Assembly (NCBI RefSeq): GCF_004403185.1
Contig: NZ_SOHJ01000014.1
Location: forward strand, 124,001-188,000
DNA from: Cryobacterium suzukii
Lineage (GTDB): Bacteria > Actinomycetota > Actinomycetes > Actinomycetales > Microbacteriaceae
DNA: 64,000 nucleotides
Direction: 5' to 3'
Shown: positions 1 to 8,447 of the stretch, in pieces
How the letters are laid out: every line of letters begins with the position of its first letter
How positions within the stretch are numbered: position 1 is the first letter of the stretch
Program-made: the position numbers and the translations under genes
The notes under the pieces: generated by a model
Told to the model about the DNA's origin: nothing
Seen by the model: the letters and a program-made list of their open reading frames with translations, nothing else
Databases searched by the model: none

Positions 1-2052
1 GGGGACCCGGAACGAGGCTGGGCCTGGCAGGTTCCCCTGCTGCTGTTGCCGCGCGTTCAGTTCATTCTCATGTCTGCCACTCTCGGTGACGTGAAATTCA
101 TCAGCGACGACCTGACCCGGCGTACCGGGCGGGCCACCGCGGTCGTCACCGGGGTGGAGCGCCCGGTTCCGCTCAGCTATTACTACGAGCAGACCCCGGT
201 GCACGAAACCGTTGAAGAGCTGCTGCACACCGACAAAGCGCCGGTGTACATCGTGCACTTCTCCCAGGCCGCCGCCCTCGAGCGTGCCCAGGCCCTGGCG
301 AGCGCGAAGGTCGCGTCACGGGAGCAGCGTGACGTTATTGCAGAGCTGATCGGCGAGTTTCGGTTCACCACGAGTTTCGGCAAGACCCTGTCGCGGCTCA
401 TCCGCATGGGAATCGGCGTGCACCATGCCGGCATGCTGCCGAAATACCGTCGTTTGGTGGAGCAGCTCGCCCAGCGCGGCTACCTGCGGGTGATCTGCGG
501 CACAGACACCCTCGGCGTCGGCATCAATGTGCCCATTCGCACCGTCCTGTTCACCGCCCTCACCAAATATGACGGTGTGAAAATGCGTCAGGTGAATGTG
601 CGAGAGTTTCACCAGATCGCGGGCCGGGCCGGGCGGGCCGGCTACGACACCGCGGGAACGGTGGTGATCCAAGCTCCCGAGCACGAGAGCGACAATCTCA
701 AGGCCATCGAGAAAGCCGGTGATGACCCGAAAAAGAAGCGCAAAATCGTGCGCAAGAAGGCGCCGGACGGTTTCGTCTCCTGGGGCGAACCGAGCTTCCG
801 CCGCCTGGTCGACGCCGAACCCGAGACCCTCTCCTCGAGCATGCAGATGACCGCGGCGATGCTCATCAACGTGATCGGACGCGGCGGCGATGCCTTCGCC
901 CACGTGCACTCCCTCGTTTTCGACAACCACGAGCCGTGGAAGCGCCAGCTGGTGCTGGCCCGACGGGCCCTCGGTATCTACAAGACCCTGCGTGAAGCCG
1001 GAATTGTCGAGCAGAGCGCCAGCGGCAGCATCCGCTTGACCGTCGACCTGCAGGCGAACTTTGCGCTCAACCAGCCGCTATCGCCGTTTGCGCTGGCCGC
1101 GTTCGAACTTCTCGACCCCGAAGCGCCCACGTACTCGCTCGACATGATTTCGATTCTGGAGTCAACCCTCGACGACCCGCGGCCGGTGCTCATGGGGCAA
1201 CAATTTGCCGCGCGCGGTGAGGCCGTGAACGCGATGAAGCGTGAGGGCATCGAATACGACGAGCGGATGGCGCTGCTCGAGGAGATCACCTACCCCAAGC
1301 CGCTGGAAGAGCTGCTGAACTACACCTTCGAGACCTACAAGGCATCTCAACCGTGGATCGCCGACTTCGAACTCAGGCCCAAAACCGTCGTGCGTGACAT
1401 GTACGAGCGGGCCATGTCGTTTGGCGAGTTCATCGCGTTCTACAAGCTCGCCCGCAGCGAGGGCGTCGTGCTGCGCTACCTGTCCGACGCCTATCGGGCC
1501 GCCCGGCAGACCATTCCCGACGAAGCGAAGAACGAAGACCTGCTCGACCTGATCGAATGGCTCGGCGAGCTCGTGCGTCAGGTGGACTCGAGCCTGCTCG
1601 ACGAGTGGGAGGAATTGCTACACCCCGACCTCGCCGCGCACGCCGCCGAATCGCACGCGATTCTGCCGCCACCGCCGCGCCGACTGACCACTAACGTGCG
1701 GGCTTTTCGCATTTTGGTGCGCAATGAACTGTTCCGCCGGGTGCAGTTGGCCGCACTTGAGCACTACGACGAGCTCGGCGAACTCGACCGCGAGCACGGC
1801 TACTCGAGTGACGTCTGGGCCGAAGCCATGGACGGCTATTTCGCTGAACACGATGAGTTGCTCACCGGCGGCAACGCGAGAAGTTCTGACCTGCTCATGA
1901 TCGAGGAGGGCGCCGGGGAGTGGACTGTTCGCCAGATTCTCGACGACCCGGCCGGCGACCACGACTGGGGGATCAGCGCGAGCGTGAACCTCGCAGACTC
2001 CGATGACCTCGGCGCGGCGGTCGTGCGCGTGACCGGTGTCAACCGGTTGTAG
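1..2052 (+). CDS. DEAD/DEAH-box RNA helicase with DUF3516 C-terminus, 5' end outside the window
   Basis: The frame is open from base 1, so the gene starts upstream; the first in-frame start inside the window (TTG at 46) is internal. The SAT helicase motif is at nt 73-81 and motif VI (HQIAGRAGRAG) at nt 610-640. The rest is the helicase C lobe followed by the long C-terminal region of the actinobacterial DUF3516 helicase family. Walker A and DExH lie outside the window. The family is presumed to remodel RNA with ATP; the substrate is unknown. The next gene is convergent and only 26 bp away. Confidence 0.9.
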   Translation, partial: GDPERGWAWQVPLLLLPRVQFILMSATLGDVKFISDDLTRRTGRATAVVTGVERPVPLSYYYEQTPVHETVEELLHTDKAPVYIVHFSQAAALERAQALASAKVASREQRDVIAELIGEFRFTTSFGKTLSRLIRMGIGVHHAGMLPKYRRLVEQLAQRGYLRVICGTDTLGVGINVPIRTVLFTALTKYDGVKMRQVNVREFHQIAGRAGRAGYDTAGTVVIQAPEHESDNLKAIEKAGDDPKKKRKIVRKKAPDGFVSWGEPSFRRLVDAEPETLSSSMQMTAAMLINVIGRGGDAFAHVHSLVFDNHEPWKRQLVLARRALGIYKTLREAGIVEQSASGSIRLTVDLQANFALNQPLSPFALAAFELLDPEAPTYSLDMISILESTLDDPRPVLMGQQFAARGEAVNAMKREGIEYDERMALLEEITYPKPLEELLNYTFETYKASQPWIADFELRPKTVVRDMYERAMSFGEFIAFYKLARSEGVVLRYLSDAYRAARQTIPDEAKNEDLLDLIEWLGELVRQVDSSLLDEWEELLHPDLAAHAAESHAILPPPPRRLTTNVRAFRILVRNELFRRVQLAALEHYDELGELDREHGYSSDVWAEAMDGYFAEHDELLTGGNARSSDLLMIEEGAGEWTVRQILDDPAGDHDWGISASVNLADSDDLGAAVVRVTGVNRL

Positions 2053-2078
2053 CGCTGACCGCCTCAGAGATCGCGGCG

Positions 2079-2975
2079 CTACACGCCGGGCGCGCGGAGC
2101 GGAGCGGAGGCGTCGGCCGCCCACTCATTGAGGGAGCCGTCGTAAATGGAGACGTGCTCGTTGCCGGCGCGGATGAGAGCGAGGGCGCTCGCGGCCGCGG
2201 CGATTCCGCCACCGCAGTACGTCACCAGGTGGCCCGACGCTCCGGCTGCCGACGCCGCCACGGACGGGGCGACCGTCGCCTGGAGCTGATCGCCGCGCAG
2301 GAAAGCATTCGTGGCGGGGTCGACGAGTGTGCCGGCCGGCAGGTTGATGCTGCCAGGGATGTGTCCGGCACGCGGGCGAGACCCGGCCGTGCCGGCGAAT
2401 TCCGCCGGGGGAACGGAGCAGACGAGGGCGGCATCCGCTGTGCCGGCGACGATCGATTCGACGAAGCTCTTGTCGACCCACAGCTCGGGACGCGGCGTTG
2501 CCGTGAAACCGCCGACGACCCGCGGTCGAGTTCCGCCAGTGGCGAACGGGCGGGTCTCGGCGTGCCACTTGGTCAGACCGCCGTCGAGCACGGCGACATC
2601 GTCGTAGCCGAAGGCGCGGAACAGCCACCAGATGCGGGCAGCCCACTGTCCCACCGCTGCGTCGTAAACGACGACGGTCGTGCTGTTGTCGATTCCGACG
2701 GATGCCGCGGCCGCCTCAAACAGGTCGGCGCTCGGCCGGGAGAAATCGAATTCGCCCGCCGGGTCGGAGAAGACATCGAACAGGTCGGCGAACACGGCTC
2801 CGGGAATGTGCCCCTTGGTGAGGTAGTCGTCACGCCCGCTGAGGTAGCGCGGCCCGGAAGCTGATGGCGCGAGCGCGAGCACGGTGGCGTCGAGAATGAC
2901 GAGGTGGTCAGAGCCGAGATGATCGGCCAGCCACTGCGTGGAGACGACGGGCGACGAGGGAACGGGAGAACTCAT
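2079..2975 (-). CDS. sseA: Two-domain rhodanese-type sulfurtransferase (thiosulfate/3-mercaptopyruvate)
   Basis: 298 aa with two rhodanese folds, about residues 14-140 and 170-290. The second carries the active-site loop YCGGGI with catalytic Cys254; the first has Asp (VYDAAVGQW) at the equivalent place and is non-catalytic, as in TST/MST enzymes. These enzymes move sulfane sulfur from thiosulfate or 3-mercaptopyruvate to cyanide or thiols. The CGGGI loop matches neither textbook signature (CRKGVT for rhodanese, CGSGVT for mercaptopyruvate), so the donor is uncertain. No signal peptide, so cytoplasmic. Confidence 0.88.
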   Translation of the reverse strand: MSSPVPSSPVVSTQWLADHLGSDHLVILDATVLALAPSASGPRYLSGRDDYLTKGHIPGAVFADLFDVFSDPAGEFDFSRPSADLFEAAAASVGIDNSTTVVVYDAAVGQWAARIWWLFRAFGYDDVAVLDGGLTKWHAETRPFATGGTRPRVVGGFTATPRPELWVDKSFVESIVAGTADAALVCSVPPAEFAGTAGSRPRAGHIPGSINLPAGTLVDPATNAFLRGDQLQATVAPSVAASAAGASGHLVTYCGGGIAAAASALALIRAGNEHVSIYDGSLNEWAADASAPLRAPGV

Positions 2976-3047
2976 GAATCAAGGCTAGTGGGGGCCGCCG
3001 ACGCTGGGCGGAACCGTGGCCGGGGAGAGTCATCCGGCGACATACGG

Positions 3048-3530
3048 CTACCGGGTCGTGGTCCAGTCCAGGTTGATGATCTGCTCGATGTAGATGTTCT
3101 CGCCGAGCCCGGGAACCGAAGGATTCATGGTGAGCATAAGTTGAACCGGAATGTTGAATCGTTGGGCGACATCAAAGAAAGCGTCGCCCTCGACGACAAT
3201 GTATGTGAGTAGGGCTCCCGCACCGTCAGCGGTTGTTGTGCCGCGGGCGCCCGGTGTGCTGCCCTGGTCAGCGGCGGGTCCCTGCGGCAGGGGCACGGGC
3301 TCCGCGTTGGGAACGAGGTCGGGCACCGTTGGGTTGGGAATGAGCGCCGGCTCCTCGGTGGGAACCGGCGTCGGCGTCGGCGTGGGGCTCGGGGTGGGCG
3401 CTGGGGTCACGGTCGGCCTGATCGTTACGGTGACGGCCGGAGCAGGTTCGCCGGCACAGCCAGAGACCGCCACGAGCAGGACAGCGGCAACGATGATGCC
3501 CCACGGGCGACGTACGAGTGAGCTGCGAAT
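3048..3530 (-). CDS. LysM-domain lipoprotein, apparent ATT start
   Basis: The protein ends in a LysM-like domain (starting TYIVVEGDAFFDVAQRF), preceded by a long Pro/Thr spacer, which suits a peptidoglycan-binding lipoprotein. The first usual start (GTG at 3473) falls only seven codons before Cys and would remove the signal peptide. Reading upstream in the same frame gives a complete signal peptide (SLVRRPWGIIVAAVLLVAVS) with lipobox VSGC. The only initiator before the upstream TGA is ATT at 3530, with AGGAAGG about 8 nt ahead of it. I therefore place the start at 3530 (160 aa, lipid-modified Cys25). A GTG start at 3473 is the conservative alternative. Confidence 0.72.
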   Translation of the reverse strand: MRSSLVRRPWGIIVAAVLLVAVSGCAGEPAPAVTVTIRPTVTPAPTPSPTPTPTPVPTEEPALIPNPTVPDLVPNAEPVPLPQGPAADQGSTPGARGTTTADGAGALLTYIVVEGDAFFDVAQRFNIPVQLMLTMNPSVPGLGENIYIEQIINLDWTTTR

Positions 3531-3647
3531 GGTTCAACCCTTCCTGGTGAGACGTGCTGTGACCTTGTCTATGCACGCATTCAGCCAGCTTAGGGTGAAC
3601 GAGTGGCAGCAGGACCGAGTTGACTACCCCCGTTCGGGGTGGTGCGC

Positions 3648-5042
3648 TCAGCATTCGATGACATTGACCGCGAGCCCGCCTTCGCTGGTTTCCTTGTACT
3701 TCGTCATCATGTCGAGTCCGGTCTGCCGCATTGTTTCGATCACGGTGTCGAGCGAAACGAGGTGTGTTCCGTCTCCGTGCAGCGCCAACCTGGCCGCCGA
3801 TACCGCCGTCGACGAGGCGATCGCATTGCGCTCGATGCAAGGAACCTGCACGAGACCGCCGACAGGGTCGCAGGTGAGCCCGAGGTGATGTTCCATGGCG
3901 ATCTCGGCCGCATTCTCCACCTGACGCGGTGTTCCGCCGAGCACGGCGCAGAGTGCACCAGAAGCCATGGCGCACGCAGCACCGACCTCGGCTTGGCAGC
4001 CGCCCTCCGCCCCGGAGATCGACGCGTTGGCCTTTACCAGCGAACCGATGGCGACGGCCGTGAGCAGGTACCGACGGATTCCGGCAGCGTCCGCCCCCGG
4101 AACGAAACGCAGGTAGTAATGGCCGACGGCGGGAATGATGCCGGCCGCCCCGTTCGTCGGCGCGGTGACGACTCGGCCGCCGGCCGCGTTCTCCTCGTTC
4201 ACGGCGAGCGCGAAGGCGTGCAGCCACTCGGTCGAGGTGTCACGGTCGCGCAGTGCCAGCCCGTCATATTCTTCCAAGCGGCTACGCACCGCGGATGCCC
4301 GGCGCTTGACTTTGAGGCCACCCGGCAGAACGCCGGTGGTGCGGAGTCCCGCCTCCACGCAGGTGTGCATTGCCTCCCAGATGGCGTCGAGCCCATCGTC
4401 GAGCGCTGCGGCGCCGTGAATCGCCTCTTCGTTGCGGCGGGCGACCTCGCAGATCGTCAGGTCATGGGAGTCGCACAGGGCGAGCAGCTGCGCGCTGGAA
4501 TCGTAGGGGAGTGGCTGGGTGACGCGGGTCTGCGCGCTCGAGCGTTCGGTGCCCCGGCGGATGAACCCGCCACCGATCGAATAGAAGGTCTCCTCAAGGA
4601 GAGGGACGGCATCCGCCGTGCTGTCGGTCGCCCAGGCCGACAGCGTGAGCGCGTTCGGGTGCCCAGGCAGGCGCGTGCGGGGCTCGAATCGCACGTCGCT
4701 GCTTTGGATAGGGATGCTGCGCCCGCCGAGCAGGATCAGGTGAGCGCCGTCTTCGATACCGGCCCAGCAGCCGCGCACCTGGTTGGGATCGCAGGTTTCC
4801 GGGCGCAGCCCGGTCAGCCCGGCCAGTACGGCATCGGGCGTACCGTGGCCGAGACCGGTCGACCCCAGAGACCCAAAGAGTGAGCAGCGGATGCGCCCCA
4901 CCTCATTGAGACGCCCGGTGGCCACGAGGTCTTCGGCGAATAGGCGGGCAGCACGCATCGGGCCCACCGTGTGGGAACTGGACGGACCGATTCCAATGGA
5001 AAACAGGTCCAGGGCTGAGACGTACGCTGTCACGGTCTTCAT
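3648..5042 (-). CDS. sdaA: L-serine ammonia-lyase (iron-sulfur L-serine dehydratase)
   Basis: 464 aa single-chain enzyme that deaminates L-serine to pyruvate and ammonia. The N-terminal beta domain begins SALDLFSIGIGPSSSHTVGP; the C-terminal alpha domain carries the Cys residues for the 4Fe-4S cluster (AACAMASGALCAV, LTCDPVGG and VPC). The open frame extends 26 codons further upstream, but ATG at 5042 puts the conserved start MKTVTAYVSALDLFS at residue 1. Cytoplasmic. Confidence 0.93.
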   Translation of the reverse strand: MKTVTAYVSALDLFSIGIGPSSSHTVGPMRAARLFAEDLVATGRLNEVGRIRCSLFGSLGSTGLGHGTPDAVLAGLTGLRPETCDPNQVRGCWAGIEDGAHLILLGGRSIPIQSSDVRFEPRTRLPGHPNALTLSAWATDSTADAVPLLEETFYSIGGGFIRRGTERSSAQTRVTQPLPYDSSAQLLALCDSHDLTICEVARRNEEAIHGAAALDDGLDAIWEAMHTCVEAGLRTTGVLPGGLKVKRRASAVRSRLEEYDGLALRDRDTSTEWLHAFALAVNEENAAGGRVVTAPTNGAAGIIPAVGHYYLRFVPGADAAGIRRYLLTAVAIGSLVKANASISGAEGGCQAEVGAACAMASGALCAVLGGTPRQVENAAEIAMEHHLGLTCDPVGGLVQVPCIERNAIASSTAVSAARLALHGDGTHLVSLDTVIETMRQTGLDMMTKYKETSEGGLAVNVIEC

Positions 5043-5178
5043 CGTACGGCACCCGGACGTGGTCGGCGGGGGATCGATACGGGATTTCAACACGGCGCTT
5101 AACCCCAAAACGCCCCGCACCGTAAAGTGCGAGGCGTTGCCCGAGAGGTCCAGCCGGGGGATCCGGCGAGAACGGGCG

Positions 5179-5766
5179 CTAGGCGATGGTGAACGTGATG
5201 GTCGACACGTAGGGGTTGACGGCGGTGGAACCGATCGCGGCCGAGTAGTTGGAGCGGTAGGTGTTGGCCGGGACGCTCAGGTCGAAGGTCGGGGCGAGGG
5301 TGAAGGTGCCCTTGCCGAGGGTCGTGGTGGAGACCAGCGACTGGGCGACATTGCTGATGGTGACGGCCGCGGCAGTCGGTGCTGCGTCGGAGCCGGTGCC
5401 GGCGGTGATGGTGCCCGGCGTGATGACGAGGTTGGAGGCCGGCAGGGTGCGGGCGGTCGTGTCGACGGTGCCGGCCGCGCTGACGAAGTCGGTGGCGCTG
5501 GCCGACAACGACCAGGCGCTGTTCGTGCCGCGGGCGTTGGTGATGGTCCAGGTGGGCGCGGTGCCGGTGGAGGTCTGCGCGTTGAGGCCGTCCAGAACGA
5601 CGGCGGTCATCGCGTCGGGCGCGGTCGGGTTGGCGGTGAGGTTACCCCCGCTGATGGTCGCGTTGACCGTGTCGGTGCTGTCCACTGCCTGGGCGGGGGA
5701 GAGTGCCACACCGAACAGGATGCCGGTGGCGACGATGATTCCCGCGGTCTTGGTGAAAGTGCGCAT
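5179..5766 (-). CDS. WxL-domain surface protein (stand-alone)
   Basis: 195 aa with a clean signal peptide (residues 1-27, ending SPAQA) followed by a single WxL-type domain. It carries the proximal motif WSLSAS, the shared block NTYRSNYSAAIG, and ends in ITFTIA, a degenerate form of the distal WxL motif. WxL domains bind peptidoglycan non-covalently at the cell surface. ATG is preceded by AGAGGA at about 6 nt. It is closely related to the product at 9708-10313 and to the C-terminal domain of the 6015-8447 product. It ends the surface locus and probably has its own promoter, because 248 bp separate it from the upstream gene. Confidence 0.85.
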   Translation of the reverse strand: MRTFTKTAGIIVATGILFGVALSPAQAVDSTDTVNATISGGNLTANPTAPDAMTAVVLDGLNAQTSTGTAPTWTITNARGTNSAWSLSASATDFVSAAGTVDTTARTLPASNLVITPGTITAGTGSDAAPTAAAVTISNVAQSLVSTTTLGKGTFTLAPTFDLSVPANTYRSNYSAAIGSTAVNPYVSTITFTIA

Positions 5767-5859
5767 GGTGTGTCCTCTGGGTCGCTACTGGTGGTGCGGG
5801 CACGCCAAATAGCGTGTCCACGAAAGTGTGGGAGAAACGGACGTCGCAGGCTGTGAACC

Positions 5860-5887
5860 GAACTCGTTATCCGTTGTGAACGAGTTC
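5860..5887. promoter_or_regulatory. 9-bp inverted repeat upstream of the WxL gene
   Basis: GAACTCGTT (5860-5868) and AACGAGTTC (5879-5887) form a perfect inverted repeat with a 10-bp spacer, 94-121 bp upstream of the ATG at 5766. Its size and place suit an operator for a dimeric regulator. No regulator gene is adjacent. Confidence 0.4.
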
Positions 5888-5904
5888 CGGTGGCGATGAA
5901 TCAA

Positions 5905-5978
5905 TCCTCACACGGGGGCCGCGCAAAATGGCGGTTCGTCGCGCAGGGTTGAATCAGTGTTAGCTCAAGGTTGGCGCA
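5905..5978. repeat. Shared intergenic element, copy A
   Basis: Two blocks here recur at 9636-9699. One is (TC/TT)CTCACACG at 5905-5914 followed by GCCGC. The other is a 25-nt block at 5954-5978 that includes GCTCAAGGTT and differs from copy B at three positions. Both copies lie just beyond the 3' end of a WxL gene and upstream of the next gene in the locus. Spacing between the blocks differs by about 10 nt. Confidence 0.6.
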
Positions 5979-6014
5979 ATGCCCAGAATGGGGATTAGTA
6001 CAGGCCGCAACGAA

Positions 6015-8447
6015 CTAGGAAATGGTGAAAGTGAGAACCGTGACGTAGGGGTTCACCGGCGAGTTGTCGATGGCGCCCGAGTAGTTCGACCGGTACGCGT
6101 TGGTAGGAATCATCAGGCTGTAGGTCGGCGTCAGCAGGTAGGTGCCCCGGTGTGGGCCGGTGGTAGAGATCAGGGTCTGCGGGCTGGCCGATAGCGCAAG
6201 CGTTGGAGCGGTGATACCGGTCGCGGGATCGGTATTGGGGCCGGTCGTGATGGTGCCGGGGGTGATGCTCAGGTTGTGCGCGGGAATCATTCGGTCTTCG
6301 GTTTCGACAGTGCCGGCGGCGCTGGTCGGTGTGGTGGCACTCACCGAGAGGGTCCAGGCCGCTCCGGTGCCGCGCGCATCGATGATCGACCACTGGCTCG
6401 AGATACCCGTGGCGAACTGGGGTTCGGTGCCCAGGATGGTCACCGCTGACAGCGTCGCGCCTGCGGTGGTCGCGGTGAGGTCACCGGCGGCCGGTGCCGG
6501 ACTGGTGGAGCTCGCCGTGCTCATACTGACGGCGCCGTTGGCGGTTAGCGCCCGCCCGAGGTAGCTGACGCCGGCTCCGATCGAGATCGCCGCCATGCCG
6601 ATGATCGTTCCGGTAAAAGCGGATGCCGCCCCCATCGACACAGCCCCGGCCACCTGCCAGTAGACCCGCGACGCCTGTGCCCCGTTGGTCAGGATGACGC
6701 TGCTGCCGGCGGCCGTGTTGAAGGCCGCATCTACTTGGATGATGAAGATGGCGTTCGGGTTGCCCTGTCCATCGAGGGTGAGCGTGGTGCTGATGGCGAG
6801 GGCGGCAGCAGCCTTATAGACCCCGGACGTGAGTGTGCGGCCGCCGAGGTCGCCGGCAATGGTGGCGCTCGCTGGCCTCGCCGCGGCATCCTTGTACGCT
6901 GCGGCGAGGTCGACCTGTGCAGCGGCCGCGGCAGCATCGCCGCCGTGGATGGTGCCGGTGAGTACGCCGGGCGGGAATCCGGTGACCGCGGTTCCCGGGC
7001 TTACCCCGATATCGCCGTCGAACGAGGAATTGCCCGTGTTGGCGACCGAGGTGGTCGCCAGGATGGCATAGCTGCTCGCGCTGCCGAGGTTGACCACGGG
7101 ATCGGTCGTGAAGGTGCTGCTGCCGAGGGTTATGGTGCCGTTCCTCGTAAGGGCACGCCCGGTGAAACTCGAATTCGTGCCGACTGTGATCGCCGCCTGA
7201 CCGAGGATGACGCCAGAGAACGATGATGACGCGCCCAGCCGCACAGCGCCATCGACCTGCCAGAACACGCGGGATGGCTGTGCCCCGTTGATCAGGCGCA
7301 GGCTGCTGGCTGCGCTGGTTGTGAGGGTACTGTCCAACTGAAAAATAAACACGGCGTTAGGGTTGCCCTGCCCATCGAGGGTCACTGAGGACCCGAGGGC
7401 CAGCGCCCCCGGGGCGGCATAGACGCCGGCGTTGTAGGTCTGGCCGGTCAGATTGCCGCTCAGAGTAGTAGTCGGTGTGCGCGCAGCCGCATCGTTGATT
7501 GCAGCCTGAAGGTCGATTTGAGCCTGCGCGCTCTCCGCGGTGCCGAGGTGCGTACTTCCGGTGACCAGCCCGGGTGGAAAGCCGGTCAGGCCATTGCCCG
7601 GGCTCACTCCGAGGCTGCCGCTGAGGGTTGTTCCGCCGGAATTCAGCACGGATGTCCCGGCCAACACCGAATAGATGCCGGCGGTTTTCAGCGTCACGGG
7701 TGGTTCAGTCATGAAGATATTGCTCGCCATGGCGATGGCGCCGTTTGAGGTCAACGCTCGGCCGATGAACGTCGTGCCAGCTCCGATGGAGATTGCGGCG
7801 AGGGCGAGTACGTTTCCGCTGAACGAGGAGGCGGCGCCGAGGGAGACCGCGCCGACGACCTGCCAAAACACATTTGACGCCTGGGCACCGTTGGCGAGCA
7901 CAATGCTGCTGGCCGCCGCAGTGTCGAACGCCGCGTCGATTTGGAAGATGAACACCGCGGTGGGGTCATTCTGGGCGTCGAGGGTGAGGGTTGTACTCAC
8001 GGCGAGGGCGGCGGTGGATTTGTAGACGCCTGCGGTGAGCGTGCGACCGGCGAGATCTCCGGCGAGGGTGCCGGTCGGCACGCGGCCCGCAGCATCAGCG
8101 TAGGCCTGGGTGAGGTCGGCCTGGGCTGCCGCGGCATGGCTGTCCCCGGCGTGGATACTGCCGGTGAGAATTCCGGGCGGGAAGCCGGTGATCGCTGTGC
8201 CAGGGCTGGTTCCGGCATTGCCGCTCAGTGCGCTGTTGCCCGTGCTCGCGATGGCGTCGGTGGCGAGCACGGAGTAGCTGCCGGCCGTCTTCAGGTCGAC
8301 CGTCGCGGTGGCGGCCTGCGCGGGGGGCTGCGGCACGAGAAAGCTGGCCAGCAGCAGGAGAATCGTGAGTCCCGGCATGGCAAGGAGGTGTGTTCGACGT
8401 TCACCCGGCCTTCGTGCATGGCGTCGGGGTTGGTGCGTGCGCGTCAT
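6015..8447 (-). CDS. Secreted protein with three DUF3494 (ice-binding type) domains and a C-terminal WxL domain
   Basis: 810 aa. A signal peptide (about 1-46, ending PPAQA) is followed by three tandem DUF3494 domains at about 50-245, 251-447 and 452-645. Each has the TGFPPG block, FIFQ/FIIQ, an (F/Y)WQV strand and the GRAL block. A short Ser/Pro/Ala linker leads to a WxL domain (657-810) with WTLSVS, NAYRSNYSGAI and terminal LTFTIS. DUF3494 is the bacterial type-I ice-binding fold; ice binding here is inferred, not proven. The WxL domain would hold the protein on the cell wall. The start overlaps the upstream DUF916 gene by ATGA, implying translational coupling. A later ATG (8378) lacks a ribosome binding site. 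Confidence 0.88.
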   Translation of the reverse strand: MTRTHQPRRHARRPGERRTHLLAMPGLTILLLLASFLVPQPPAQAATATVDLKTAGSYSVLATDAIASTGNSALSGNAGTSPGTAITGFPPGILTGSIHAGDSHAAAAQADLTQAYADAAGRVPTGTLAGDLAGRTLTAGVYKSTAALAVSTTLTLDAQNDPTAVFIFQIDAAFDTAAASSIVLANGAQASNVFWQVVGAVSLGAASSFSGNVLALAAISIGAGTTFIGRALTSNGAIAMASNIFMTEPPVTLKTAGIYSVLAGTSVLNSGGTTLSGSLGVSPGNGLTGFPPGLVTGSTHLGTAESAQAQIDLQAAINDAAARTPTTTLSGNLTGQTYNAGVYAAPGALALGSSVTLDGQGNPNAVFIFQLDSTLTTSAASSLRLINGAQPSRVFWQVDGAVRLGASSSFSGVILGQAAITVGTNSSFTGRALTRNGTITLGSSTFTTDPVVNLGSASSYAILATTSVANTGNSSFDGDIGVSPGTAVTGFPPGVLTGTIHGGDAAAAAAQVDLAAAYKDAAARPASATIAGDLGGRTLTSGVYKAAAALAISTTLTLDGQGNPNAIFIIQVDAAFNTAAGSSVILTNGAQASRVYWQVAGAVSMGAASAFTGTIIGMAAISIGAGVSYLGRALTANGAVSMSTASSTSPAPAAGDLTATTAGATLSAVTILGTEPQFATGISSQWSIIDARGTGAAWTLSVSATTPTSAAGTVETEDRMIPAHNLSITPGTITTGPNTDPATGITAPTLALSASPQTLISTTGPHRGTYLLTPTYSLMIPTNAYRSNYSGAIDNSPVNPYVTVLTFTIS

